The notes under the pieces: model-generated
What the model was told of the DNA's origin: nothing
The model's input: the letters and a program-made list of their open reading frames with translations, nothing else
The model's database searches: none
In this document: one piece after another, positions 12,126 to 23,390 of the stretch
Numbering within the stretch: the first letter of the stretch is position 1
How the letters are laid out: every line of letters begins with the position of its first letter
Source of the DNA: Aurelia coerulea
Taxonomy: Eukaryota > Cnidaria > Scyphozoa > Semaeostomeae > Ulmaridae
DNA length: 64,000 bases
Assembly: GCA_039566865.1 (NCBI GenBank)
Contig: CM076959.1
Location: 11,329,501 to 11,393,500, forward strand
Direction of reading: 5' to 3'
Made by a program: the position numbers and the translations under genes

Positions 12126-13566
12126 GTCTGCAAATGGGTTCTTTGCGGGGAGTGCATTGTGGATCGCTTTGCAAATCCTAGCAATTTCATTCTTAATTCT
12201 TTATTTTGTGTGCAGCATTTCAATCCAGCTATAAAGAAATTTCTCGAACGTACAGTCGTACAGGGCATTTGGGGAAGTCGGAATGACTTAGCTTCGCACT
12301 TATAAAAAAGGCTTGCGTCAGAAGCCATGTCAGACGCCAAGGTCTGTTTCAGAAATCATGCTTACCAATCCAAATAGGTCTTTTAATTGTTCTCCGAAAG
12401 AGTTTACATCGAGCGAAACTCCCATACATTTTTATAGGGGGCAGGGTTCGATTAAGTGATGTTAGAATTTCTATCACTGTTTTGTACAGTCGAATCTTCA
12501 TCAGTTTCCTACAAAGTGCGTAATACTTAGCGTTTCAGAAAAAATGCAAGCATCTTATTCAAGATTATTCAGGAAATTATAATAGTTGAATCAATTTGAT
12601 GCATACCATCGGAACGCATGATCTGTCTTCGTTCTAATGATATCCAGGTTGGGTGTATCAATTGAATGATTCATCACTTAATTGACGTATTCGTAAGTAT
12701 GGTCTATTTCAGATGCTGGAAAATGATAGGACATTTACACAGACGAAAACTCATCTTTGTGACGGATTATTGTATCATTTTTAGTAAAGTCGCATTATGG
12801 GAACAAACTTATCGTGTTCCTACCTTGAGGCATCACTTCAATTGCTTCTAGTCTTGAAATGCTTCGACAAAATCTGTTTCTTAATTTGTTACAGTAAAAA
12901 ATTGTTCATGTTGCTCTTAAAGCATGCTGCATTTGAAATCGGCCATAAGTACTAAAATAGCAATTAAATGATAAATAAATTCTATTTTTTTAACTGCCTA
13001 TCATCAGAAAGAAGAGATATTGTATTTTCAGATGGTACTAAACTCTTATCGTTCTGTTGGGTTGCATTTTTTTAAACACCCTGTAGATCGTGTAATCCAC
13101 ATTCTTTTGTAGAATTGCTAAAATGTAAATTGTACGTTAATGTAAAAATTTACCGTTTGTCAAATTTTCTGTCAGCCTTAGATTTCGGCAGATAAATTTT
13201 CTGAAAATTTGTCCAGCCGAAATTTTTGGTATTTAATTACGAACAGTGCGCTTTGCAGCTCTCGTATGCTCGACCAGCCAAGCATATCTGTCTCAAGTTA
13301 GACGTCACGTGGGTTTTGCGATAATGCAAAATTACTCATGCAAAACACTTCAATAATTGTTGTTATTAGCGGAAATTTTCACGTGATATCTAATTTCAGA
13401 TAGAGTATAATATAGTGATAAATCTATTTTGCAAATTGGTTAATGCGCTCTATATCTGCGAACAGCCATATCTCTGGGATACTTGTTCCGTGTTACTTGT
13501 ACCAGATATTTCTATTTTTGAAATTTGTCATGAACATATTTGTTCATATTTCTTTATGTTTCTTAG
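12126..13566. other. Upstream flank of exon A, no gene recognised
   Basis: No exon or domain is recognised. At 13138-13240 the words CCGAAATTTTTGGTATTT and TTTCGGCAGATAAATTTTC resemble the inner arms of the TCCGAAA-type element at 5160-5915, so one end of such an element may be present. The last bases (TTCTTAG at 13560-13566) form the acceptor of exon A. Confidence 0.35.
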
Positions 13567-13896
13567 GCATCAAGCATCGTTCGGTCGGTTGCACTAGCTT
13601 TTAAATCAGTCGGAAAACTTTTGAAAGAAAAACGAGAAAGAGCCTTGCTTGCGGAATCATCGCTGTCATCTACCGAACGTATAAGAACGGATTCAGATGG
13701 ATCACGATACAGAGAAAGGAATCGAACTGAGTCTGAAGGGTCGAGAGATAAAAATAGATTCCTTGGTGATTTGACGCCATCTAAGAAACGGAATTTGCCT
13801 AATTCTGGTGGAAATCGAGCAAGAGCAGCCATTGCAACATCATCGTTAGCTACTGCACAGGCTGAAGACACCGGACAACCTGGCAACAGAAATGAG
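13567..13896 (+). CDS. Exon A of ankyrin-repeat gene
   Basis: A 330-nt exon (110 codons, phase 0 at both ends) sits between acceptor TTCTTAG and donor GTAATT. It is the most N-terminal exon found of the window's only supported host gene. The peptide starts with a short hydrophobic/amphipathic stretch (SIVRSVALAFKSVGKLLKEK). It then becomes hydrophilic and Ser/Arg/Glu-rich, with repeated acidic-basic patches such as RTDSDGSRYRERNRTESEGS, a basic SKKR and an Ala-rich SLATAQAE tail. No folded domain is recognised, and it is probably disordered. It joins exon B in frame across a 9.5-kb intron. No start codon was found nearby, so the gene probably begins upstream. The antisense strand is also open but lacks protein-like composition. 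Confidence 0.75.
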
Positions 13897-14159
13897 GTAA
13901 TTCTTGACGCTATTTTAACCGGGCAAATTTGTTTCGATTTCCTACCGGGCAGGGGCGTTTTTCGCCCCCTAATTATCATAGCGCAAGTATAACAGCTTGA
14001 CAATAAAACTTGCACTGAGTCATAATTGAACAAAGGCGAATCCAAAAATAACATCAATGAGCTTTTCGTCACATGAAATCGGTTAACTTTTGGTACAATG
14101 AAATCTCTTTTTATTTTATTTTTTGTTTGTTTTTATATCCAGCAGATAAAAATTTACAA

Positions 14160-14760
14160 TACAATGCTACCTCCTGCTATACTTTCTAATTACATACATT
14201 TCCTTTGAGCCATATCTTACGTCAGCACCAACTCGCAATGAAAGAATTTTAGTCACCAAATTACGAACTAGTGATCATGACCTAGAAATTGAAAAAGGCA
14301 GACACCACAGACCAATCTTACCAAGGGAAAATAGACTCTGTAAATTTTGTAGCAATAACCAAATTGAAGACGAAACACATTTTATTTTTGAATGCACCCA
14401 GTATGAACCCCAAAGATCAAATTTCCTACTAAAATGTTATGATCTATTCCCAAGTACCAAGCTATTAGGTAACCAAGATCTCCTCCAATTCGTTTTCATG
14501 AACCCCAACCCTCAACTTCTTTTGGATCTAATATCTTATATCCATGATATTTCGAGCATCCGTTCCAAACTCAACTAAACCCCTGCGCCTCCAGATTAAC
14601 AACTGATTACTTTAGCTTACGATTAATTATTTTAAATTCGCTGTTGCTGTTTTGTTATGTTATCTTCGTAGATTTAGTTTTTGGCACAATATACCATGTA
14701 TAACTTTATATCTATTGATGAATTATAAAAAAAATAATAATTACAATTTACGACTCTATA
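14160..14760 (+). mobile_element. LINE C-terminal zinc-knuckle region
   Basis: A clean plus-strand frame (at least 14219-14578, stop TAA) encodes about 119 residues with the pattern of LINE ORF2 C-termini: LRTSDHDLEIEKGRHHRP, then CKFCSN, then EDETHFIFECTQYEPQR. This is a C-x2-C...H-x4-C knuckle. RT motifs are absent, so the copy is 5'-truncated. The 3' UTR runs to an A-rich TAATAATTA-type end near 14745. It lies in intron A-B in the same sense as the host gene. Confidence 0.75.
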
Positions 14761-15007
14761 GGGACGATTCCAAGAGGAGCGAAGTGACACGACTACCCCA
14801 GGGCCATAACATAAAGCAATCTTGGGAAGACTCGCGGGACTTTAGCAATTTTTTCACTTGAATATCTTCAGCCAAGCAATGGTATCTAAATAATGGTGTG
14901 GTCACATAATGGAACTTAATATAGTTTGCAGCAGAATGTGAAATATTTTGAAAATATACTAATTAGCCTTGACCACATTGGCAATTAGTTATGACTGGCA
15001 TTATGTA

Positions 15008-15759
15008 CAGGGTGTCTCAAAAAAATTGTTCGACATTCGATTAAATATAAAAAAATAACGAAATAAGGAATGGAATCCCTGTTAACATAACCATATTGCT
15101 GAGATCTTAAATTAATTTTAGACACCAGAAACTAGCAAATCGGCTAAATATTCACGGAATTACGAGCGTTCGAAGTTCAAGTTTGTGCGAAAGCTGAAAC
15201 CAGACGCCCCTAAATTGCATATTTAGTGAAAGTAGAATCTCGTTTATTCAAAGCAAATCAAATGGAATTTGAAAATCACTTTCGATCAACTAGCTTTCTA
15301 TAACATTGAATTAAGGTTATGGATGCTTGGAGGAATCCTGTACAGCACAATTTAGAATTACCCTTTCTCTCATTGATTAAGTTTTCATTTCGTGTTTTTA
15401 AATACTTGCAGTCTTAAGTAAATTTTGGCAACTATTACAAGAGTGAAATATTTTTGGAAGTCCTATTTGGTTTGCTCTGATATCGACGAGAGGTAACACA
15501 TTGCACAGTCTCCTTTTACCTCGATTTTAGGACGTCTTTTTGGAAAACAAGTCAGTTGGGGGCGTCTGGTGTCAGCTTTCGCACAAATTTGAACTTCAAA
15601 AGCTTGTAACTCCGTGAATTCTTAGCGGAATCACAAATTTTGGCGTCTAAAATTAATTCAAAATCTTAGGAAGAGGGTTACTTAAGCAGGAGCCTGTACA
15701 TTCTATTGTTATTTTTTAACATTTAATCAAACGTCGAACAATTTTTCTGGGACACCCTG
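15008..15759. mobile_element. MITE 1, long TIRs, TA target
   Basis: The termini are CAGGGTGTCTCAAAAAAATT and the complement of CAGGGTGTCCCAGAAAAATT, flanked by TA on both sides (15006-15007 and 15760-15761). Inverted similarity continues inwards for roughly 230 bp on each side (shared words TTAATTTTAGAC, GTGCGAAAGCTGA, CCAGACGCCCC). The core is short and encodes nothing. A TA duplication fits the Tc1/mariner superfamily, as a non-autonomous derivative (inference). Confidence 0.85.
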
Positions 15760-15942
15760 TAGAAACCCCAACCCTAAAAAATTCTTAATTCAACATAAAA
15801 ATGCTCGCATTTTTAGTGCTAAAAGTTTCTTAATTTGTTTCTTATTTTTTAAATGCATGAATTATCAATTTTTAGTCTCTAACGCTGCTACAGATATGTT
15901 TCTTGACATTTACGACATCATAGAGGAATTAACAGTTTTCTA

Positions 15943-16827
15943 CCGGGTGCGCCAAAATAAACTATGCACTTTTGACAGGCCACGATAAATCGTACACTGA
16001 ACCGATTTGAAGATTTATGACTTAATCTTTAGCAGAAAGCCTGAATTAGATTCTAGGATTTTTTACAAATTTTTCCATTTTCAGTTTTTAGAGCTACAAG
16101 CGAGTTTCTTAAAATTTTCGTTTTCGAAAACACTGAAAACGATCAAAAAACGTTGATCACATTTTCTAAAGACTCAACATGAATTGACAAAGAGATAACG
16201 TTTTCAGCGTGATTTGGGGATTTGGAAATTGATTATTTTAAACTTCTGCACGAGCGTTATTTCAACGATTGGCCTGTTGCGAAATTCTGTAATAGTTACA
16301 ATAAAGTGCCGCCCCAAAAGCCGTCACAAAATCAAAATGCAACAAGACTCCATGCTTGCTGGCCTCATGACGCTTCCTCACTTGTCTTTTTGACCCCCTT
16401 GACATACGAACACAAGCTGCACCAAAGCAAAAATTCAATGAAATTACAAAAGAAAAGACACTTTAAAAATATCCTTGAAAATAAAATTACACTTCTACCA
16501 AGATAGTACGAACTCTCGTACGGCAGCTTACAATTAATTGATTTCTAAATCCCAAATCACCACGATAAAAGTTTTCTCTTTGTCCATTCATGTCGATTCT
16601 TTAGAAAATTTGATCAACGTTTTTTGATCGTTTTCAGTGTTTTCGAAAACGAAAATTTTAAGAAACTGGCTTGTAGCTCTAAAACATGAAAACAGAAAAA
16701 TTTGCAAAAATCCTAGAATCTTTTTCAGGCTTTCTGCTAAAGATTAAGCCATAAATCTTCAAAATCGGTCCAGTTTACGATTTATCGTGACCTGCCAAAA
16801 GTGCATAGTTTATTTTGGCGCACCCGG
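15943..16827. mobile_element. MITE 2 copy a, long TIRs, TA target
   Basis: The termini are CCGGGTGCGCCAAAATAAAC and its complement, flanked by TA (15941-15942 and 16828-16829). The arms stay similar for about 300 bp (AAGCCTGAATTAGATTCTAG; TTTTCGAAAACACTGAAAAC). The core (about 16260-16500) has a 94-codon frame with no recognisable domain. A second copy lies at 28025-28629. No transposase was seen. Confidence 0.88.
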
Positions 16828-17395
16828 TAGCATGCTCAAAACATGGCAAAATTATTGGTTGCCGAAAGGAAACCTCATGACATACATGAAAGGAAAACTC
16901 ATGACGAAAAGATATTCTATGCATGGGTCCTATCTCCCGTGTCTGATAAATGGATCAAATCGTTAACTTGCTACAAATCTCAGTATACAGTATAAATCTC
17001 AGAGAGCGTAGTAATCAGAGAGGGTACTAAATGAAGGAATCAGAAGGAAGGAGGTGAAACTACAGAAATAGATCGTTGCTTGGGTTCTTGAATTGATCTT
17101 GTTTTATATACAAGCAAAAACTCGCCTGTAGATATGCATCATATGTATATGTGTATCATTATAAGAATTTCAATTCAGTTTGTCAGTCACACTCTGATGA
17201 TAGTAATGACTTGAAAGGCCTTAGTGTGCTAAAAAACATCAAATTTTTGTCTATTTCTCGTTCGTTCTTCATCCGCACTTATAGTATCCATTTTATTGTT
17301 TCTTTATTGCCAATATATGTATCATATATGTATATATCATTCATTGTTAAATTAGCTAATTAGAACCATTTTACTTTGTACTTTTGATGATAATT

Positions 17396-17482
17396 TTATT
17401 TTTGTTTCAGTAGGCATCAGTTAGCTGTAATTTAGCTACTTTTAAATGCCTACTTTAAAGAAATTAATAATAATAATAGTAA
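17396..17482 (+). mobile_element. 3' end of a CR1/L2-like LINE
   Basis: The words TTAGCTGTAATTTAGCTACT and the terminal run of AAT triplets (TTAATAATAATAATAG) match the reverse complement of the 3' end of the minus-strand LINE at 25960-26045. This is a plus-strand 3' UTR remnant. How far it extends 5' could not be determined; 16830-17395 shows no RT motif. Confidence 0.5.
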
Positions 17483-18715
17483 TTGCTGTAACCCCCTGAC
17501 ACAATTTGATGTTGAAAATTATACTAAATGGTGATTGGCGTGTTCAAAACTTCAAAGGAAAGGCCGCGGACAGAGTCTTGTTCGTACTATTTTTAGGTTG
17601 CCAAGAGTAGCAAGTCTTCGTTCTTCCCCTCCTCCACCGCCCTAGCGCTCGTTCGCCTCCGGCGCGGTATGAACTATACACCATGACAAATGAAAAGAAA
17701 GCAAACAAAGACTTGTAACAAGTCAAATCAAACCGGTGCACAACCTTTTATCGTTCAATCGCTTATCAATTTAATTACTCCTCGAAGAGTCCAAAACAGG
17801 GTCATAAATATTGGCAAGATTGTCTTTTCTTTGTTGATTTATTGCTTATTGAAGTAATTGAAGTCACAATAGTATGATGTAGATATGCCAGCATCAAAGC
17901 GTTCTTAGCTGCTAAGGCCTGGGTTACACAATACCGGATTGCTGTTCGCATCGGATTGGTTTCAACCCATCTTCGTCAAAATCGCACCATTTTCATTGCA
18001 GTTACACGACACCGGATAGCCATGAGCCCATCTTTGATTGCAGTTACACGACACCGAGTTATTCTGCCCTAGACTGATTACAATTCGTCGTAAATTTCGC
18101 TCGTTTTTTAGGTTTTTGACTTTAACCTTTTCGCTCAATCTACGACTCATAAAAAAGCTATGTGAAAACGAGGACAAAACTAATGTACGAGAATTTGACC
18201 GAGACTTGGTCGGTCGATTGATTGATTGATTGGTTGATGGATTCGATTGATCGGTCGTGCCGCAGGGGGACTTCCTAGCTGTGATGGAGGTCATGTGACT
18301 TTTCCACGCCTTCAAACTTTTTCGGAATGAGTGAACCAAACAAACTTGCGTTCCTTTGACAATCAAAACAATTAAATTTTTGTCAAATTCAGCCAGCCAG
18401 CGGGATCTAATTTCTTTCAAATGAAACAATGATAAATCTAAAACAATACAATCATGATTGTTTTGATTGCCATAGGAACCCAAGGTATATTTCAGAAACT
18501 TTTTGCTGAAGCCTTCTGCAACCTATTGTGAGACTGTTTTACGCAAAAAACCTGCACTAGCTATTTTGTAATAATTTCAATCACTAATATTTCTGCTGTT
18601 AATACTATGGTTAACAAAGCATAAACGTTTCATCAAGTTTCGGTTTTCTGGCGTTATCTTCAGGGTAACTTTGCAATTTTTTCTAGAATGTTCTTCGCTT
18701 CGGTCGGGGAAGCTC
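17483..18715. other. No gene; GC-rich patch and TIR-like motif
   Basis: A GC-rich patch lies at 17571-17672. At 17921-17965 the sequence GGCCTGGGTTACACAATACC followed by TTCGCATCGGAT matches, inverted, the segment 22516-22582. GCAGTTACACGACACCG occurs twice (17998 and 18041). A 173-codon minus-strand frame crosses this region but has no domain and low-complexity content. I see no gene. Confidence 0.4.
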
Positions 18716-20081
18716 ATATTTATATTTCATATTTCATATTTAATTCTTTTAAGGAGGGTTGCCCTTCAACAAGTTGATTTTCAAGGGGCCCTCCAATAAA
18801 AACGTTAATTACAATATAATATAAAAGGGAAAAAGCTTTTAATTAAATCAAACTATAAAACCTTATTTACAATATCTAAAACATATGTACGATAATGTTC
18901 AAAAATTACAATAAAAGCAAAAGGAAAAGTGCCTGTTTTTAGATGGTTTTTTTGAAACTATACAGAGAGGTTGCCTGCTTTGACTCGGCTGACAGGCTAT
19001 TCCATAGTTTAGCGCCTCTATAAGAGAAACATTTCTGGCCATTAGTTGACCTTTTCATCGGTAACCTCAAGTCGGTCCCCGAGTTACGAAGACTGTATGA
19101 CGAGCACAGCGAATTTCGGGTGAAGAGGTCACACAGGTATTGTGGGGCCAGCTCATTCAGGGACTTGAAGGCCATTGTCTTAGATTCACTGGTAATCAGT
19201 TCGTCAACGGTCTTCCATCCCAGCTCTTCGATAAGAGGTCTGCTTGGGGCATCGAATCTGCTATTCGTTATTATCCTAGCAGCACGCTTTTGAAATTTTT
19301 GTAACTGATTAATTTCAGTTAAACCGGCGCAGCCCCAGACAGAACAGCAGTATCGAAAATGGGGCTCCACAATACCTGTATAGGACAAGGGCAGATTTTG
19401 TAATACAATAGCACGAGTTGCTTTTGTTGACACCTCAATTCAAAGCGATTAGCGATCACAGACAAAGAAAATTCTATCAACCAGTAATTCAAAACAAACA
19501 AGGCCGCAAAATTTTCTCTGAAACCCAGGTAGCTAGTTCGCTCGCTGTGCATTCCAGAAATTATGTTTAAGAACAAACACGAGCATAGATCGAAAGAAGA
19601 AGGATATATCTACACATCTGCCGCGGGCATTTTATTTCTTTGGTCCAGAAGCTGAGCAGTAAATGTCTTGAAAACACCCAAAAAAATAAGAGAATTGAAT
19701 CGCCTCCTACACGGCTTTTGAACCAAACAAATAAAATGCCCGCGGCAGATGTGTAGATGAATTCTTCTTCTTTCGATCTACGCTCATGTTTGCCCTTAAA
19801 AACAGTTTCTGGAATGCACAACGAGCGAGCTAGCTACCTGGGTTTCAAAGAAACTTTTGCGGCTTTAGTTGCTTTGAACTGGTGGTTGAGAGAATTTCCT
19901 TTGTCTGCAATCGCTAATCGCTTTGAATTGAGGTGTCAACAAAAGCAACTCATGCTATTGTATTACAAAATCTGCCCTTGTTCCTGTATAGAGAGTTTGC
20001 AAAGTTTCTTTCGGAAGAAAAGACTTGGCATGTTTTAGAAATCCAACTGCCCTGGAGACCTTGGCAGATACTGCCTTGATC
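18716..20081 (-). mobile_element. L-A LINE, 3' segment of a twin-primed copy
   Basis: On the minus strand this is the RT thumb and C-terminal region of L-A. It starts near 20081 (equivalent of IKAVSAKVSRA) and runs through the region encoding TEINQLQKFQKRAARIITN and LGWKTVDELITSESKTMAFK to a stop near 18939. The 3' UTR follows, with the GGAGGG...CCCTCC hairpin at 18753-18794 and a tail of ATATGAA-type units (18716-18745). The coding part is split by a 599-bp foldback (19384-19982). It abuts the opposite-strand segment at 20087 that carries the upstream part of the same ORF. Confidence 0.85.
19384..19982. mobile_element. Foldback FB-1 copy a, 9-bp target duplication
   Basis: The ends GACAAGGGCAGATTTTGTAA and the complement of AACAAGGGCAGATTTTGTAA start arms of about 240-250 bp, which meet around a core of roughly 100 bp near 19640-19735. 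The exact direct repeat CCTGTATAG (19375-19383 and 19983-19991) flanks it. It interrupts the L-A thumb region at the sequence that reads ACCTGTATAGAG in intact copies, so one 9-mer is the original site. Long TIRs with a 9-bp duplication suggest a Mutator-like foldback (inference). No transposase. Confidence 0.85.
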
Positions 20082-20086
20082 TCAAT

Positions 20087-21393
20087 CAAAATCCCAATTC
20101 CTTATGGACTCTTATAAACAGGTCCGTAACAAGGTCAATGTCCTAAATATCCAACTAAAGAAGCAGTACTATACTAATAAGATCTCTGCATGTAAAGGTA
20201 ACATGAAAGATTCATGGAAGGCAATCAATGAACTCCTCAATAAGAGATCAAAGTCCAGCAACATTGATTGTCTTAAAGAGTCTGGTTCAGAAGCTGTTCA
20301 TAAAAAAGATATTTCTAATGCAATGAACAGTTTCTTTTGCTCAGCAGGTAAGGATCTTGCTGACAAAATAGATCCAGCTCCAAATCCCCTCCTTACAGGT
20401 GACTATGAAATTAACAAACATAAGGCAACGTTCCACTTCAGGACCATTGAAGTGCAGGAGATCAGGGATGCATTTGCCACTGTTAAGACAGCAAAGAGCT
20501 TTGGGACTGACAACATCTCTAGCTACTTTCTGAAGCTTGCGCTGCCTTTTATTGAAAATTCGCTTGCTTTCTTGTTCAATACATCCATTGAAACAAGTCG
20601 TTTTCCTGACTCATGGAAAGTTGCTAGAGTTACTCCGATTTTGAAAGATGGCGACAAGGCTGAAAAATCTAACTATCGACCAATATCAGTCTTGCCCGTC
20701 ATCTCAAGGCTCTTTGAAAAATTAGTAACAAATCAGCTGTACCAGTATATGAATGATAATGGCCACTTTTCATCAGGCCAATCCGGCTTTTTGCGCCTTC
20801 ATTCAACAGTAACATGCTTACTGAAAAATACTGACGACTGGTATAATGGAATGGATCTTGGAAAGCTTGTGGGTCTAGTGTTCATTGACCTTAAAAAGGC
20901 ATTCGATACCGTCGATCATAACATTCTCTGCAAAAAGCTTGAGCTTTACGGTGTACAACAACGTGAGCTCTCTTTGTTTAAATCCTACCTAATGAACCCT
21001 AAGCAATTTTGTAGGGTTGATGGGGTAGATTCCAAAATTGGGGACATTGAAGTTGGTGTTCCACAAGGTTCATGTCTTGGCCCTCTTCTCTTCCTCGTCT
21101 ACATCAACGATCTCCCACAAGCAGTTCAAGATTCCAACGTGTCCATGTATGCTGATGATACCAGTTTGTGCTACCAGTCTCACGATCTGACTCGGCTGAA
21201 TGAGGCTATTAACAGCGATCTTAGAAAGCTGGATGCTTGGCTACAGGGCAACAAGTTTTCCCTGAATGTTGCAAAAACTCATTCAATGCTTGTTTCCACC
21301 AAGCAGAAACACAACATTCTCAAGGGTCAAAATGAAGACTTGAAATTGAAAATACGGGATAATGAGCTTGAAGTAGTCAAAAAGAAAAATATC
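20087..21393 (+). mobile_element. L-A LINE, inverted 5' segment with RT core
   Basis: A 450-codon plus-strand frame (20104-21456) starts in the linker after the endonuclease (MDSYKQVRNKVNVLNIQLKK). It passes RT fingers (NYRPISVLPVISRLFEKLV), FIDLKKAFDTVDHNIL, GVPQGSCLGPLLF and the catalytic SMYADDTSLCYQ, and reaches LKIRDNELEVVKK. After about 21393 the L-A match ends and the last 20 or so residues are flanking sequence. L-A copies continue here with the thumb, which in this locus lies on the other strand. The frame is fully open and therefore fairly young. It lacks endonuclease and thumb, so it is inactive. Confidence 0.9.
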
Positions 21394-21467
21394 GAGAAAC
21401 GAACACAAATTATTCTCGCAAAGAAAAACACCCACAATGGCTTCTCAAAACTATAAATAATTGAATC

Positions 21468-22065
21468 ATGAACAGGCCTCCAGAATGAAATTTCTCCATT
21501 TTCTGGCAAAAGAGAATTTAGAGTGAATTTTTCTTTGGCCAGGAAATGGAGAAATTCCGTTGTTAGGCCCCTTCAGAATAAAAATGTGCGATAAACGGCC
21601 GGTTTTTTATTTATTTATTTCACAGGAAGCAAAAGCGAAGGTAAAAACATATTTACTCCAAAATAATCAAAACAAATTTGGAAAACTAATTTTTGAGTGT
21701 ATTTCTGTTTGGCCAGAAAATGGAGAAATTTCATTATGGAGGCCTGTTCATGATAAAAATGTGTGATAAATGACCGGTTTTATTTCTTCCTTTCAAAGAA
21801 AGCTATAAAAGCAAAGGTGGAAACATATTTAATGTGAAATAATTTCAAAAAAACTTTGGAAAATTTAACTATTGAGTGTATTTCTCCTTTCCCTTACAAG
21901 AAGGAAGGAACACGATTTATGGTAAATGGGCTAAAATAAGCCATGGAAATGTTTAATAATAATGGATAAGGACGAGATTTGATAAAATAATACGTTCTAT
22001 AGAATTTCTCCATATTCTGGCCAAAACAGAATTTCTCTCCGCTCTGGCTTTTCCATATTCTGGCT
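21468..22065. repeat. Tandem units of about 175 bp with inverted ends
   Basis: Two direct copies start near 21535 and 21710 with TTTGGCCAGAAAATGGAGAA (one mismatch in the first), followed by TAAAAATGTG and TAAA-ACCGGTTTT-like words. Near 21468-21512 and 22005-22030 the same GGAGAAATT/GCCAGAA words occur inverted. This looks like an internally tandem TIR element or a short satellite array. No coding content. Confidence 0.55.
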
Positions 22066-22109
22066 CTCCGCACCAAGGCCTCTCGCAAATTATGGAAAGG
22101 GGGCCGAGA

Positions 22110-22390
22110 TCGTTACGCCGTTACGAGCGACGGCTTGTCCAGTTACGCTCGACGACGACGGCTTATCAACTCACGACGGATTGATGGACGACGGCTTATT
22201 GTCCACCCACGGCTTAACATCCCTCGACGGCTGGGGTATTGACGTCGGCTCAACACTCGACCACGGCTGCAGGGCCATTGACGAACCACAGTTACAACGG
22301 CCAATGATCGTACGACGACGGCATGGTATGGCTTGACGACGAACAACTACATCACGACGGATGAATACTTGACGACGAAGCTGGGTTTCA
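22110..22390. repeat. CpG-dense degenerate repeat
   Basis: The motif GACGACGGCTTA and variants (ACGACGG, CGACGGCT, CCACGGCT) recur about a dozen times with irregular spacing of 12-30 bp. The region is far richer in G+C and CpG than its neighbours. Short frames on both strands are Arg-rich artefacts of the repeat. The function, if any, is unknown. Confidence 0.65.
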
Positions 22391-23390
22391 ATGACGGAAT
22401 ATTTTTGACCCTGTCACCGCTTCATAATTTTCACCTCAGATTCAGAGCGGAGTGGTTTCACTCCGCGAAAATGGAGTGGAGTGACACCGTATTGCCTCGA
22501 CGTCACGTAACTGCACCCCCCTATCCGATGCGAAAAGCAATCATATGTGTGATGAATTTGGTATCGTGTAACTTGGGCCTCAATGTCTTCACTACGTGAT
22601 TAAAAAACAAGGAAAATACAAGAGCAGTGTGCAAAGGAAGCAAAAGGGAACAAAGAATAAAACAAACAGCATACGAACATAAAATTAAGCAACAAGTTAG
22701 GATAGCTTGCGACCAAATAACTGCAAATTAAATGAAGAGTCTAAACTTTAGACCCAGATACTATGGCTGGAAAAATTTCTTACTTGGTTTCAAGCTACTC
22801 CAAACTACTGTTTAATTAAGAAATATGACATTAAACAGATGGAGGGTTGGGATTCGGTGGGTATTCGTAAGGAAATTGACAAGTTAATTAAGGCGTTCTG
22901 TTTCCAAAATTAACTTAATCGTTACGTTCAAGATTTTGCGTCCAAATGCAGCTTTTCATTTCCGTATAGTAAAAGCTGTTAATCATTTTGCCCGGAGCTT
23001 CAGGATATCAGTACGTTTGGAGCGCATCATTAGGACCAGCGAGAAGACTGCGTCTGTACACTGTGCAAGATTTGCAGAGCAGCAAAAAGTGTTACGTGTC
23101 TTCTACGCCATCATTAATTGGGCACATTGTATTGATTGTGTCTTTAAAATTGTGTTACTGGAATATCCGAATACTTGAATTGCAGATGAAAAATTTACTT
23201 TCGGTAGAATTCGGCTGAAAAACATCCGATTAATTCGGACGATCGATAAGTGAAGTTTTCCAATGAAGCTTACTTTCAGCACTTTTTCCATTTAATGATA
23301 CCCTTGCAGCATGCATCATATTTATTTCAGCTGGACAAGACACATGCTGTTACATCTAATACAGTTATAACAAAGACTTCCATATTTCAG
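22391..23390 (-). mobile_element. Possible LINE C-terminal remnant in poor region
   Basis: At about 23060-23210 the words CAGAGCAGCAAAAAGTGTT and CGCCATCATTAATTGGGCAC resemble the C-terminal coding region of the minus-strand LINE at 6160-6230, with many changes. Both local frames are broken. The remainder of the interval shows no gene, apart from the right-hand TIR-like motif at 22516-22582 and the acceptor CATATTTCAG just before exon B. Confidence 0.3.

Noticed and set aside
13563..14072. 169-codon minus-strand frame
   Set aside because: It is the antisense of exon A plus intron. The plus-strand reading has proper splice sites and in-frame junction to exon B.
17962..18483. 173-codon minus-strand frame
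   Set aside because: No domain and low-complexity Ser/Asn content. It runs through the duplicated GCAGTTACACGACACCG word and a TIR-like motif.
20104..21456. 450-codon frame as an intact LINE gene
   Set aside because: It lacks endonuclease and thumb, and its last 20 or so codons are flanking sequence after the L-A match ends.
22143..22346. Arg-rich minus-strand protein
   Set aside because: Artefact of the GACGACGG repeat.
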